Positions 16,746 to 25,827 of a stretch of 38,038 bases of DNA are shown one piece after another (positions within the stretch are counted from its first letter, which is position 1; every line of letters begins with the position of its first letter). The stretch is from Thermotogae bacterium. Its GTDB lineage: Bacteria > Hydrothermota > Hydrothermia > LBFQ01. A program made the position numbers and the translations under genes. The stretch spans positions 1 to 38,038 of the forward strand of contig JAADCS010000041.1 in the NCBI GenBank assembly GCA_013154295.1, in the 5' to 3' direction. The notes beneath the pieces are model-generated. The model ran no database searches. It was not told the origin of the DNA and saw nothing but the letters and a program-made list of their open reading frames with translations.

Positions 16746-17924
16746 GTGGGAGCGCACCTGTTTTTAATACGCAAGTATATTTTTTCAAGTGGAAGCCGTG
16801 TAGTTTCGGTGTTTGCCTTATTGAGTGTCCTCTCCATAGCATTGGGTGTGGCCATTCTGATAGTAGTAACGGGTATAATGAACGGTTTTCAAGGAGAACT
16901 GAAACGTCGTATTCTGATCCTACAGCCGCATATGCATATAACCCATCCGATGGGAGTTCCATTTAGAAATTTGAAGGAGGTTATGGCAGAACTGCGATCG
17001 TTGGGCATAGAACCCTCCCCTGCCATCCTGGGTAAGGTCATAATCCATAAAGGCAACTCCCTTGACGGAGTGGTGGTTAGGGCGCAAGATCTGACGCACG
17101 TTAAAAGGGAGCTCAAGGATTACATGGTGGCCGGTAAGATTGAGAGAGGAGCACTTCTGGGTGTGAGCTTGGCGTCACGCCTTGGGGTAGATCCAGGATC
17201 CGAAATTGAATTGGTGAGCCTACGCAAAACCCCCTTCGGCCCCCAAATGATCCCCTTCAAGGTTAAAGTGGTGGGTATATACGAAACTGGCTTGATGATG
17301 CACGACGACCAAACCGTGATCCTTGATCTCCAAACGGGTAGAAAGCTCTTCGGATTGGCCGAGGATGAAACTCCTCTAATCTTTGGATATGTTCCTGATC
17401 CTTACAAGGCCGATAAGTACTGTGCTAAGGTTTTTCAGCGTAACTATGCATGTACCTCATGGCAAAGTATAAACAGAACCCTCTTCGCCGCACTTCGTAT
17501 GGAACGGTTAGCCATAACGCTCTCATTTACTTTAATTCTCTTCATATCCGCCATAAACGTAGTGGTCTCTATAACGATGCTAACTCTGGAGAAAAGGTGG
17601 GAGATAGGTTTGATGAAAGCTTTGGGTTTCACCAAGTGGGATATAACCTCTGCCTTCACGGGGGTGGGAGGAATCTTAGGCATAGTAGGTGCCGCTGTGG
17701 GATCCCTCTTTGGATGGGGTATATCCTACGTAACGGACACCTACCGTTTGGTCAAACTACCGGCAGACGTATATATGATAGACTATGTCCCGATCAAACC
17801 GCAGATAACCGACTGGATGGTTGTTCTGATCCTCACTTTCGTTATATCCCTTGTCGCCGCCTTCATCCCGGCTATGGCTGCAGCCCGTTTAAAACCGGTA
17901 GATGCCCTGCGTAAGGTGGTATGA
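16746..17924 (+). CDS. ABC transporter permease, LolC/LolE-like (FtsX superfamily)
   Basis: IRKYIFSSGSRVVSVFALLSVLSIALGVAILIVVTGIMNGFQGELKRRIL...ALGFTKWDITSAFTGVGGILGIVGAAVG...ARLKPVDALR. Confidence 0.85.
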   Translation: MGAHLFLIRKYIFSSGSRVVSVFALLSVLSIALGVAILIVVTGIMNGFQGELKRRILILQPHMHITHPMGVPFRNLKEVMAELRSLGIEPSPAILGKVIIHKGNSLDGVVVRAQDLTHVKRELKDYMVAGKIERGALLGVSLASRLGVDPGSEIELVSLRKTPFGPQMIPFKVKVVGIYETGLMMHDDQTVILDLQTGRKLFGLAEDETPLIFGYVPDPYKADKYCAKVFQRNYACTSWQSINRTLFAALRMERLAITLSFTLILFISAINVVVSITMLTLEKRWEIGLMKALGFTKWDITSAFTGVGGILGIVGAAVGSLFGWGISYVTDTYRLVKLPADVYMIDYVPIKPQITDWMVVLILTFVISLVAAFIPAMAAARLKPVDALRKVV

Positions 17925-17952
17925 AATCGTCTGATCTTCAAAAGAGGCAAAT

Positions 17953-19455
17953 TTGAAAAGGGAGAGAATAGCCTTACTTCTGCTGCGCCTTTTATGGGTA
18001 GTCCTGGCCGTCTCACTCCTTTCCAATGTGGGTTTCAGGATACCCACAAAAACTCAGGTGCTTCTGGATTTTTCTTACAGCGCGAGAACGCTGTTTACAA
18101 CTGACACCCTCCTCGCTTTGGAGGAGAAGTTTAAGAAGGCCGGTTTCGAAGTTAAACGCTTCGGATCGGACACTTTAACCGATCTCTATACCGCCCTCAA
18201 GGGAGCTTCCTCGCCTGTTCTTCTGGTATCCGACGGTGCTCACAATTCTTCCGGAGATCCCGTAAGTCTAGCCTACGACCGTGAGATAAACATTTTGGTT
18301 CCCAAGACTCATTCTCCTCCGCCTATGATCACCCATGTCTGGATGAAAAATCCAGCAGTATTAGGCGAAAAGGCGCGCATAACGGTGCAGCTTTCCAACT
18401 CGGAAGGTGATACCATCTCTCTACGTTATGAAGGTAAAACCTACAGGAAATGGGCTAAGGATAGTGCCAATTTTTCGGTTCCTGTCAGAAGGAGCGGCTT
18501 GAGGGTTGAGATTACCTCCAGCCGAGATACGGTAACTTTCAAACTGTACGCCCGCCGCCCAAAGGGGTTGGGTGTGGTAGCATGGAGCTTAACCCCCACG
18601 ATAAGATTCGTACGTTGGCAAATACCACAGGCTCATTTTCTCCTGATGCGCGAGGATACGGTGAATTTGAAGAACTTTTCCTTCATCGTGGCAGTCGATC
18701 CTCCCCATGATCTTATAGATCCCAATAGACCTTCGCTTTATGTTATAGGCAGGCGCAGTGCCTTTCGCGAAATGAAAAGCAAGTTCTATCTGAGCGGTAA
18801 GGCACCCCCTCTGGATATACTTTATGAGCTACCGTTTAAACCGGATCACGTATATGAGAAGACAGGACGTTTCCCACTTATAGCCTCAAAAGGAAACGCA
18901 TTGTTTATCCTTTCTCCTAACATCTGGAAGGTTTGGCTAGCTGATCCGGATGCCTACGATCGTTTCGTTAGGTACCTTCAGGAGTTCCTGATGGAGGATT
19001 ACGATATTTATACCGAAAAACCATTATATGCTCCCGGTGAGTTACTCCGTCTCTTCGTTTTTCCCCCCTTTCCCATGGAAGTCTCACTAAACGGGGGCAA
19101 ACCTTTTAGGATAACCGGTATGTACGTGCTTCATAGAAGAGTGAAAAAAGGCGACACCCTGTTTATAGTGAGGACTTTCAAAAAATCCAAACCGCTGGGA
19201 TCGGATAGTATACGGATAACTCTGCGTTCCACACCTGCCGAAAAGGTATATCTGAAGGTGGATACCACCTTGCTGGGGGAACTGGCGACCATCTCCAACG
19301 GTATCATATTCAACGACGCCGACAGTGCTATCGCCGGTATGCGTCGGCGATCCGGACGGAACTTCCATTTATCCTCCCTACAGTTACTCTTCGTTTTGGT
19401 TGTCCTGATGGCGTGGATCGAGTGGTTCATGAGACGAACGAGAGGACTCATCTAA
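17953..19455 (+). CDS. Membrane-anchored protein with large extracytoplasmic region, unknown function
   Basis: N-terminal TM (LLLLRLLWVVLAVSLLSNVGF) and C-terminal TM (LQLLFVLVVLMAWIEWFMRRTRG) around a beta-rich region. Confidence 0.65.
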   Translation: MKRERIALLLLRLLWVVLAVSLLSNVGFRIPTKTQVLLDFSYSARTLFTTDTLLALEEKFKKAGFEVKRFGSDTLTDLYTALKGASSPVLLVSDGAHNSSGDPVSLAYDREINILVPKTHSPPPMITHVWMKNPAVLGEKARITVQLSNSEGDTISLRYEGKTYRKWAKDSANFSVPVRRSGLRVEITSSRDTVTFKLYARRPKGLGVVAWSLTPTIRFVRWQIPQAHFLLMREDTVNLKNFSFIVAVDPPHDLIDPNRPSLYVIGRRSAFREMKSKFYLSGKAPPLDILYELPFKPDHVYEKTGRFPLIASKGNALFILSPNIWKVWLADPDAYDRFVRYLQEFLMEDYDIYTEKPLYAPGELLRLFVFPPFPMEVSLNGGKPFRITGMYVLHRRVKKGDTLFIVRTFKKSKPLGSDSIRITLRSTPAEKVYLKVDTTLLGELATISNGIIFNDADSAIAGMRRRSGRNFHLSSLQLLFVLVVLMAWIEWFMRRTRGLI

Positions 19456-19464
19456 AGGCGACTT

Positions 19465-19470
19465 TACAAT
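19465..19470 (+). promoter_or_regulatory. -10-like box TACAAT, 6 nt before TTG 19477
   Basis: TTTACAAT-TTTTCC-TTG. Confidence 0.45.
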
Positions 19471-19476
19471 TTTTCC

Positions 19477-20700
19477 TTGAACTATCACGGGGTCCTTCTC
19501 CGGTTACACAGACTGGCCAACTACGAACGTAAGAAGGGATTTGTTAAAGATATTGGAAGATTTAGAGAGCTCCTGAGATGTTTAAAAGATCCCCATTTGC
19601 GTTTGAAAGCTCCAATCCTTATCGCCGGAACCAAGGGTAAAGGTTCCGTAGCCCACATGGTTAGCCGGGCGCTTCGGAATGCCGGGTTTAAGGTGGGCTT
19701 GAATGTATCCCCGCATCTGCTAAGCATTCGTGAGAGAATCCAAATAAACGGTGCTCCTATATCCAAAGAGGATTTCGCTGACGTTCTGGGTAAGGTGTTC
19801 GAGGTACTACGTGATGGATGTGAGACTACCTTTTTCGAGGCTATAACCTCGGCATCTTTCCTGTATTTCTTAAAGGAAAATACCGATTACCAGGTCTTTG
19901 AGGTTGGTCTTGGAGGAAGGTTGGATGCTACCAACGTGGTCCTGCAGAGAGTGGGTGTCATAACCCGCATACATTACGACCACACATCAATCTTGGGCGA
20001 TACTTTAGAGCAGATAGCTGAAGAAAAGGCGGGTATAATAAAAAGTGGCTCGCCGGTAATAACACCAGAAAGCAACGTCAAGGTCTTAGACGTTATAAGT
20101 AAGAAGGCCAAAGAGAGAGGTAGTAAGGTTATCGTCGTAAAGCACAGGGTGCTAGAGGTAAGTAGGAGAGGTACCACTTTTGAGACCGATGGTAGAATCT
20201 TTACCCTTCCCCTATTGGGCAGGTTTCAGGCGGAAAACGGGGCTTTGGCTTACCATGTCCTAAAGATCCTGGGAGTGGAGTTTGATCCCTCCGGTGTGGT
20301 CGTACCGGGTCGTATGCAAGTTCTAAGGGATTCACCGCTGCTTCTGGTGGATGGTGCCCATAACCCTGTATCCTCTCGCATGCTGGTTGAGAGTCTCAAA
20401 CGTATATTTCCTCGTACGAGATTCAACTTTGTGCTAGCTTTCAGCCGTGGCAAGGATTATCATACTTTTCTAAAGGATCTCATAGAGGTAGCCGATTGGA
20501 TCTTCATAACCCGATACCCATGGAGAAGGAGCGAGGAGGCGGAAAACGTCGCCAGAGTGTGTTATACGTTACACGGTAGGTGTTCGGTACTATCCGACGT
20601 TTCGGCCATCCAGAACGTGATCCATGGAAATACCGTGATAACCGGTTCCCTCTATCTGCTGGGAAACTTCCTCAAATGGTGGTGGAGCGATGGGGATTGA
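19477..20700 (+). CDS. folC: Folylpolyglutamate synthase/dihydrofolate synthase
   Basis: IAGTKGKGSVAHMVSRALRNAGFKVGLNVSPHL...ERIQING...EVGLGGRLDATNVV...DHTSILGDTLEQIAEEKAGIIK...DGAHNP. Confidence 0.92.
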   Translation: MNYHGVLLRLHRLANYERKKGFVKDIGRFRELLRCLKDPHLRLKAPILIAGTKGKGSVAHMVSRALRNAGFKVGLNVSPHLLSIRERIQINGAPISKEDFADVLGKVFEVLRDGCETTFFEAITSASFLYFLKENTDYQVFEVGLGGRLDATNVVLQRVGVITRIHYDHTSILGDTLEQIAEEKAGIIKSGSPVITPESNVKVLDVISKKAKERGSKVIVVKHRVLEVSRRGTTFETDGRIFTLPLLGRFQAENGALAYHVLKILGVEFDPSGVVVPGRMQVLRDSPLLLVDGAHNPVSSRMLVESLKRIFPRTRFNFVLAFSRGKDYHTFLKDLIEVADWIFITRYPWRRSEEAENVARVCYTLHGRCSVLSDVSAIQNVIHGNTVITGSLYLLGNFLKWWWSDGD

Positions 20701-20743
20701 CCGTGCGGAAAAGAGAGATGGCAAACCACCTTAAACTAAGTGT

Positions 20744-21397
20744 ATGGTCATCTTTCAGACCCTCTATACCACGGCAGCTTTGAAGTCGTTGGTACTGTTG
20801 CCTCAACAGGGAAATGGCAAGTACGTCCTCTTTATCCATGGCTCGTTGATGAAACCGGAGGATTACATGCCTTTACTTCTTAAGTTGGCCGAGGCTCGCT
20901 ACACTGTGATAGCACCCTACTACAACATGCATATCTTTGCCAACGTGGGGAGACTGTCGGAGGTTACCTTGGATCTACTGTATGAACTGAAGGACTCTCT
21001 AAAACTCCGATCAGGATGCTTCATGGGACATTCCATGGGAGGCTTCGTGGCTCTTCAAATTTCGGATTCTGCCCACTGTTTGATATTGCTGTCGCCTTAT
21101 CTACCTCCCCTATCGAAACCGAAGAGGGTAAAAATTCCAGTTCTCATATTTGCCGGCGCCAAAGACTTCCTAACCCCCCTACCCTTACACCAGAGACCCA
21201 TCTTTGATAGGGCTACGAACGATCGTGCGCTCATATTGATGAAAAAAGGTACCCATAACCAGTATCTGGGGCGAAACATAATATGGGATTTTTTAGCCGG
21301 TTGGCCTCCAATCAATCAGCCGAGGACCTACGATACGATAGCGCCGCTTATATTGCGTTTCATGGGAGGGGAATTGGGAGATCCGTTACACCCGTAG
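20744..21397 (+). CDS. Alpha/beta hydrolase family protein
   Basis: CFMGHSMGGFVALQIS nucleophile elbow; LIFAGAKDFLTP; final GTHNQY. Confidence 0.7.
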   Translation: MVIFQTLYTTAALKSLVLLPQQGNGKYVLFIHGSLMKPEDYMPLLLKLAEARYTVIAPYYNMHIFANVGRLSEVTLDLLYELKDSLKLRSGCFMGHSMGGFVALQISDSAHCLILLSPYLPPLSKPKRVKIPVLIFAGAKDFLTPLPLHQRPIFDRATNDRALILMKKGTHNQYLGRNIIWDFLAGWPPINQPRTYDTIAPLILRFMGGELGDPLHP

Positions 21398-21400
21398 AAT
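21395..21400 (+). promoter_or_regulatory. -10-like box TAGAAT built on the upstream TAG stop, 7 nt before ATG 21408
   Basis: CCCG-TAGAAT-GCATGTT-ATG; TAG 21395-21397 is the stop of the hydrolase. Confidence 0.4.
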
Positions 21401-21407
21401 GCATGTT

Positions 21408-22499
21408 ATGGACCCTCTAAGAAGCCTGTTGAAGACCCTCATACACTTTGAGACGGTAGCGGAGAGACCGGATCAACTGATGGCCGTTATAAACTACGCG
21501 GAGAAGTATCTAGAACACCCCAACTTGCGGATAGACCGCTTCTTAAAGAACGAAAAACCTTCCATAGTGGTCAGCTTCAAAAGAAGCAATCGGGATAGGC
21601 ACTTCAAGGTAATCTTTGCAGGCCACTTAGACGTGGTTCCGGGAAGAAGAGAACAGTTTATAGCAGAGGAGAGGGACGGCCGTATGTACGGCCGGGGAGC
21701 CTTAGATATGAAAGGTCCCTGTGCAGTTATGATGAAGTTGTTCAAAGACCTAGCCGAAGGTGGGGCCAAGCCGGATATAGCTCTCATGCTTACTACAGAC
21801 GAGGAGATAGGAAGTGACAACGGTGTGAGGTATCTACTGGAGGACGAAGGTTTCTCCTCGGATTTTGCCGTTATACCGGACTCCGGTGAGAATTTCCACA
21901 TCATAACCGACGAGAAGGGTGCCTTGCACTTTGCGGTCGAGTTTAAAGGGAAACCGGCCCATGGTTCCATGCCCTGGTTGGGTGAAAGCGCCATAGAGAA
22001 GGCTTTGAGATTCTACGAGGATATAAAGGGAACGCTCCTTTATAAATCTAATGATCCTGAACACTGGCATAACACTCTAACCTTGGGCAAGTTTCAAGGC
22101 GGCAAAAAGGTCAATCAAGTTCCTCCCAACGCTCGTATGGAGTTGGATTTCAGGTTCGTACCGCCTTATACGTTGGAAGAAATAAAGAACACCGTAACGT
22201 ATGTGGCCAAAAAGTACGGAGCCAAGGTGGAAATTCTTTCGGAAGGGGAACCTTTTTCAACCGATTTGAACCATCCTATATCCTTAGCCTTCATAGAGGC
22301 CGTTAGGGAGGTCTTAAAGGAGGTTAAATTCGGTAGAACCCATGGTGCTACGGATGGGCGTTTCTTCGCCAAAAAAGGTATCCCCGTTATGATGATATAT
22401 CCGGAGGGAGGTGATATTCATGGCGATAACGAGTGGGTTGACATCACATCCTTAAAGATCCTCTACGACATATTCGTTGCCTTCGTGCGACGCATATAG
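21408..22499 (+). CDS. M20 family metallopeptidase/deacylase (track start 21399)
   Basis: VIFAGHLDVVPG; GRMYGRGALDMKGPCAVMM; TTDEEIGS; GATDGRFFAKKGIPVMMIYPEGGDIHGDNEWV. Confidence 0.88.
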   Translation: MDPLRSLLKTLIHFETVAERPDQLMAVINYAEKYLEHPNLRIDRFLKNEKPSIVVSFKRSNRDRHFKVIFAGHLDVVPGRREQFIAEERDGRMYGRGALDMKGPCAVMMKLFKDLAEGGAKPDIALMLTTDEEIGSDNGVRYLLEDEGFSSDFAVIPDSGENFHIITDEKGALHFAVEFKGKPAHGSMPWLGESAIEKALRFYEDIKGTLLYKSNDPEHWHNTLTLGKFQGGKKVNQVPPNARMELDFRFVPPYTLEEIKNTVTYVAKKYGAKVEILSEGEPFSTDLNHPISLAFIEAVREVLKEVKFGRTHGATDGRFFAKKGIPVMMIYPEGGDIHGDNEWVDITSLKILYDIFVAFVRRI

Positions 22500-23848
22500 T
22501 TCCACACCTTATACACGTCGCCGGCTCCTTGCAGGAGTACTATATCGCCGGCTTTTGTTTTTTGCAAAGCTATGCGGGCGGCTTCCTCCTTGTTCTCTAC
22601 CATCACCACGTTTTCGTATCCAAGGCGTTTAAGGTGATCATATATCAGGTGACTTCCTACGCCGGGTATCGTCTTTTCACCAGCAGGATAGACCGGCAGA
22701 AGTATAACGAAGTGAGCCTTGGATAGAACCTCCGCAAACTGCTTATATAGGTCTCGGGTACGGGTGTATCGGTGAGGTTGAAACACCACCACCACCCTAC
22801 CTAGTCGAAGAGCCACATCTAAGACAGCCTCTATCTCCGTGGGATGGTGGCCGTAGTCATCTATAACCTTAACATCTCCTATCTCCCCCTTTATCTCAAA
22901 CCTCCTACCTACACCCCTAAAGTCCTCTAGGCTCTCTGCCGCCTCTTTGACGTTCAACCCTAATTCCCATGCGACCCCCAAAGCAGCCAAGGAGTTTCTT
23001 ACATTAAACAGGCCAGGAACGTTGAGTTTAACCCTACCTACGCTTCTTCTCCCCACTCTCAGATCGTAAAGAGATTTCAAGCCTTCAAGCTGAACGTTCT
23101 CGGCCCGAAAGAAGTTGCCCTCATCCAAGCCGTAGGTGAAGAGTCGACGCTCAACGAAAGGAAGTATATGCCGGGTGTTTTCATCATCTCCGCAAGCCAG
23201 GACCGCTCCATAAAAGGGCACCCGATTGGCAAAATCTATGAAGGCTAACTTTAAGTTAGCCATACTTCCGTAGGTGTCTATGTGTTCCCTGTCTATGTTG
23301 GTTATCACCGCTATACTCGGAAGTAGCTTCAAAAAGGACCTGTCGGATTCGTCCGCCTCTGCCACCAGATAATCTCCGCTTCCGTACAAACCACCGCTAC
23401 TGACCTCCCGTAGTATTCCTCCGACGATGACGGTGGGATTGGTCCCAAGGACCTTTAGAACGTGGCCTATCATGGAGGTCGTCGTACTCTTACCGTGGGC
23501 ACCGGCCACACCTATAGAAAACTTCACACGCATAAGCTCGGCCAACATCTCTGCCCGCTGAACCAAAGGTATTCCCATATCTCTGGCGGCCTGAAGTTCG
23601 GGGTTGTCGGGTGGTATAGCAGAAGAGAATACCACTATATGGGCTCCTTTAACGTTCTCGTACTTATGGCCATAAAATACTCTTATTCCTAGGCTTTCTA
23701 ACCTACGGGTGGTATCCTTAGGAGAAAGATCCGAACCCTGAACCTCAAACCCCAACCTGTGAAGTATTTCCGCTATCCCACTCATGCCAGAACCCCCTAT
23801 CCCCACCATGTGAATCCGGCTGAATCTCGTTTTAGGTATGAGGAGCAT
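22463..23848 (-). CDS. murC: UDP-N-acetylmuramate-L-alanine ligase
   Basis: IHMVGIGGSGMSGIAEILHRLGFEVQGSDL; GVAGAHGKSTTTSMIGHVL; EADESDRSFL; NIDREHIDTYG; DDYGHHPTEIEAVL; FQPHRYTRTRDL. Confidence 0.95.
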   Translation of the reverse strand: MLLIPKTRFSRIHMVGIGGSGMSGIAEILHRLGFEVQGSDLSPKDTTRRLESLGIRVFYGHKYENVKGAHIVVFSSAIPPDNPELQAARDMGIPLVQRAEMLAELMRVKFSIGVAGAHGKSTTTSMIGHVLKVLGTNPTVIVGGILREVSSGGLYGSGDYLVAEADESDRSFLKLLPSIAVITNIDREHIDTYGSMANLKLAFIDFANRVPFYGAVLACGDDENTRHILPFVERRLFTYGLDEGNFFRAENVQLEGLKSLYDLRVGRRSVGRVKLNVPGLFNVRNSLAALGVAWELGLNVKEAAESLEDFRGVGRRFEIKGEIGDVKVIDDYGHHPTEIEAVLDVALRLGRVVVVFQPHRYTRTRDLYKQFAEVLSKAHFVILLPVYPAGEKTIPGVGSHLIYDHLKRLGYENVVMVENKEEAARIALQKTKAGDIVLLQGAGDVYKVWNYMRRTKATNMS

Positions 23849-23854
23849 CGGTGG

Positions 23855-23860
23855 ATTATA
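23855..23860 (-). promoter_or_regulatory. -10-like box TATAAT, 6 nt before murC ATG
   Basis: Minus strand CCCTATAAT-CCACCG-ATG. Confidence 0.55.
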
Positions 23861-23887
23861 GGGAAGGAAAGAACTTCGCTACCACCT

Positions 23888-23893
23888 TAGAAT
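23888..23893 (+). promoter_or_regulatory. -10-like box (CCT)TAGAAT, 6 nt before ATG 23900
   Basis: ACCTTAGAAT-AAAAAC-ATG. Confidence 0.55.
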
Positions 23894-23899
23894 AAAAAC

Positions 23900-24526
23900 A
23901 TGCGTAGGATCGTTTGGGTCACGGTAGGTCTGTTCTTGGTGATAGCTGCTTGCAGCGGTCTTTCGGTGGATATACGGACCGATCCACAGAGATTTCATCT
24001 CCCAATCATCGGTAGCTCCATACCCTCAGGTACTCTCCGCCTCTACGCCGAAAAGTACATACCCTTGAACGACGTACCAGAGGGCAAAAAGTTCGTACGC
24101 TTTAAGGAGGTTAGGGTAAGCTGGAAGGATTCGGCCAATCTACGCGTATCCTACGATATATTCTTCTCGGATACAGGTAAGGTGGTTAAGGATCCCGACA
24201 GTGTAAAACTTTATGCCCAGTTTGTCTGCACAGCTGACACCACAACCTGTAACTTCTACAGAGGTGCCCTTCAGGGGATCGGATACTCACTTTCGGATAC
24301 GGTGGATCTGTCCAAGTGGAGTAAGCTCATAGAAGGCGAGACTACACCCGGTAAGGAGGTTAGCTATGAAAGCTATCTGGAAGATGAGGCTGTATCCACC
24401 TTGGACGCCGCCGTTGAAAAGAGAGGTGTATATGTCTTGGTGAGTACGGTTTTAGAGGTTCCAGGTTTCTCCGACACCGTCCGCATCAAGGATCTGATAA
24501 TGGACATAAAGGCAGAGTTTAAGTGA
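23900..24526 (+). CDS. Predicted lipoprotein
   Basis: MRRIVWVTVGLFLVIAACSG: signal peptide and lipobox-like IAAC. Confidence 0.65.
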   Translation: MRRIVWVTVGLFLVIAACSGLSVDIRTDPQRFHLPIIGSSIPSGTLRLYAEKYIPLNDVPEGKKFVRFKEVRVSWKDSANLRVSYDIFFSDTGKVVKDPDSVKLYAQFVCTADTTTCNFYRGALQGIGYSLSDTVDLSKWSKLIEGETTPGKEVSYESYLEDEAVSTLDAAVEKRGVYVLVSTVLEVPGFSDTVRIKDLIMDIKAEFK

Positions 24527-25821
24527 AGCTTAGTGTATCGGGCCTGCGGGGTCTGGTGGGAAAGGATCTAACCCCTAAGATCATCGCCAGGTACTCCTTG
24601 GCTTTTGCCTCACTCTTCGATGGGAAGCCTCTGGCCATAGCGAGGGATACCCGTGAAAGTGGTCCTGCCATAGCACGCATAGTTGAAGCAGCTTTTATGT
24701 GGTCGGGAAGTGAAACCCATAACTTTGGCGTAGTACCTACGCCGGCTTTTCTACGTCTTTTGAACCTGACACGTATGGCCGGTGGCATAATGGTCAGTGC
24801 CAGCCATAACCCTCCCCGCTGGAACGCACTGAAGTTTGCCTTCGGAGATCGTTTAAGTCGGGAGGAAGAGGTAGCACTTATCGTGAAAAAGTTGGATTCT
24901 CCTCCGGCCAGCAACCGTTTCGGTAAGTATTACGACAGCTCGGCACGGGTGTTTCAGCTCTACCTTGAAACCTTAGATGGTTTAGCTTACGATCTTAGGG
25001 GGCTTCGCGTGGTGGTCGATTCTCAAAATGGAGCGACGGGGACTTGGGTTCCGAAACTCCTTAGAAGTTTGGGGGCTGACGTGTTTGCTATCCGTACAGA
25101 AGAGGGACCTTTGCCTGAAGATCCAGAACCGAAGCGCGAAAGGTTTGTTGAGATGGATATACTACTGAAGAAAGGGCTATACGATGTAGGGTTCGGTTAC
25201 GATCCCGACGGCGACAGAGTCATCGTGGGGTTGAAAGGTACGGGTATGTTGAGCGAGGAACATACCACAGCTTTGGCACTATACTCCGCAGCCACGTACT
25301 TGCCGGTGGGGGACAGGGCGATTCTGAACTTCTCTACCTCCACTTTGAGCGAGAAGATTCTTAAAGGGATGGGGATATCGGTTGAAAGATATAAGGTAGG
25401 GGAAGCCAACGTAATAAAGAGAATGGAGGAGAGAAGAAGTATCTTGGGGGGCGAGGGTAACGGCGGTCTGATATACACACCTTTTAGCAAGGGTAGAGAT
25501 GGTGTTTTGGCTGCCATCCTGCTAAGTAAACTGGTTTTGGAAGGTAAGGTGCCAAAGGAAGTGGTATTCGCCGATGTTCGTATCGGCAAGGAGAAGCTTA
25601 GAATGTCCATGGAAGAGGTGTTGAGAGCCTTCGAGAAGGTCGTATCGGGCTTTGACTTGGATAGAACCGACGGTTATTACTTTCGTGATGGCGACAACTG
25701 GATACACATAAGGCCCTCCAACACGGAACCGGTTGTGAGAGTTATCTGGGAGGGGAATAAGAGCTTCTACCGGGAGATAAATGGTATCCTGGCGAAACTT
25801 AAAGACTACGACCATGCTTAA
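24523..25821 (+). CDS. Phosphohexomutase (phosphomannomutase/phosphoglucosamine mutase family)
   Basis: SGLRGLVG; GGIMVSASHNPPRWNALKF; FGYDPDGDRVIV; GEGNGGLIYTPFSKGRDGVLAA; RPSNTEPVVRVI. Confidence 0.9.
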   Translation: MKLSVSGLRGLVGKDLTPKIIARYSLAFASLFDGKPLAIARDTRESGPAIARIVEAAFMWSGSETHNFGVVPTPAFLRLLNLTRMAGGIMVSASHNPPRWNALKFAFGDRLSREEEVALIVKKLDSPPASNRFGKYYDSSARVFQLYLETLDGLAYDLRGLRVVVDSQNGATGTWVPKLLRSLGADVFAIRTEEGPLPEDPEPKRERFVEMDILLKKGLYDVGFGYDPDGDRVIVGLKGTGMLSEEHTTALALYSAATYLPVGDRAILNFSTSTLSEKILKGMGISVERYKVGEANVIKRMEERRSILGGEGNGGLIYTPFSKGRDGVLAAILLSKLVLEGKVPKEVVFADVRIGKEKLRMSMEEVLRAFEKVVSGFDLDRTDGYYFRDGDNWIHIRPSNTEPVVRVIWEGNKSFYREINGILAKLKDYDHA

Positions 25822-25827
25822 ATCTTT

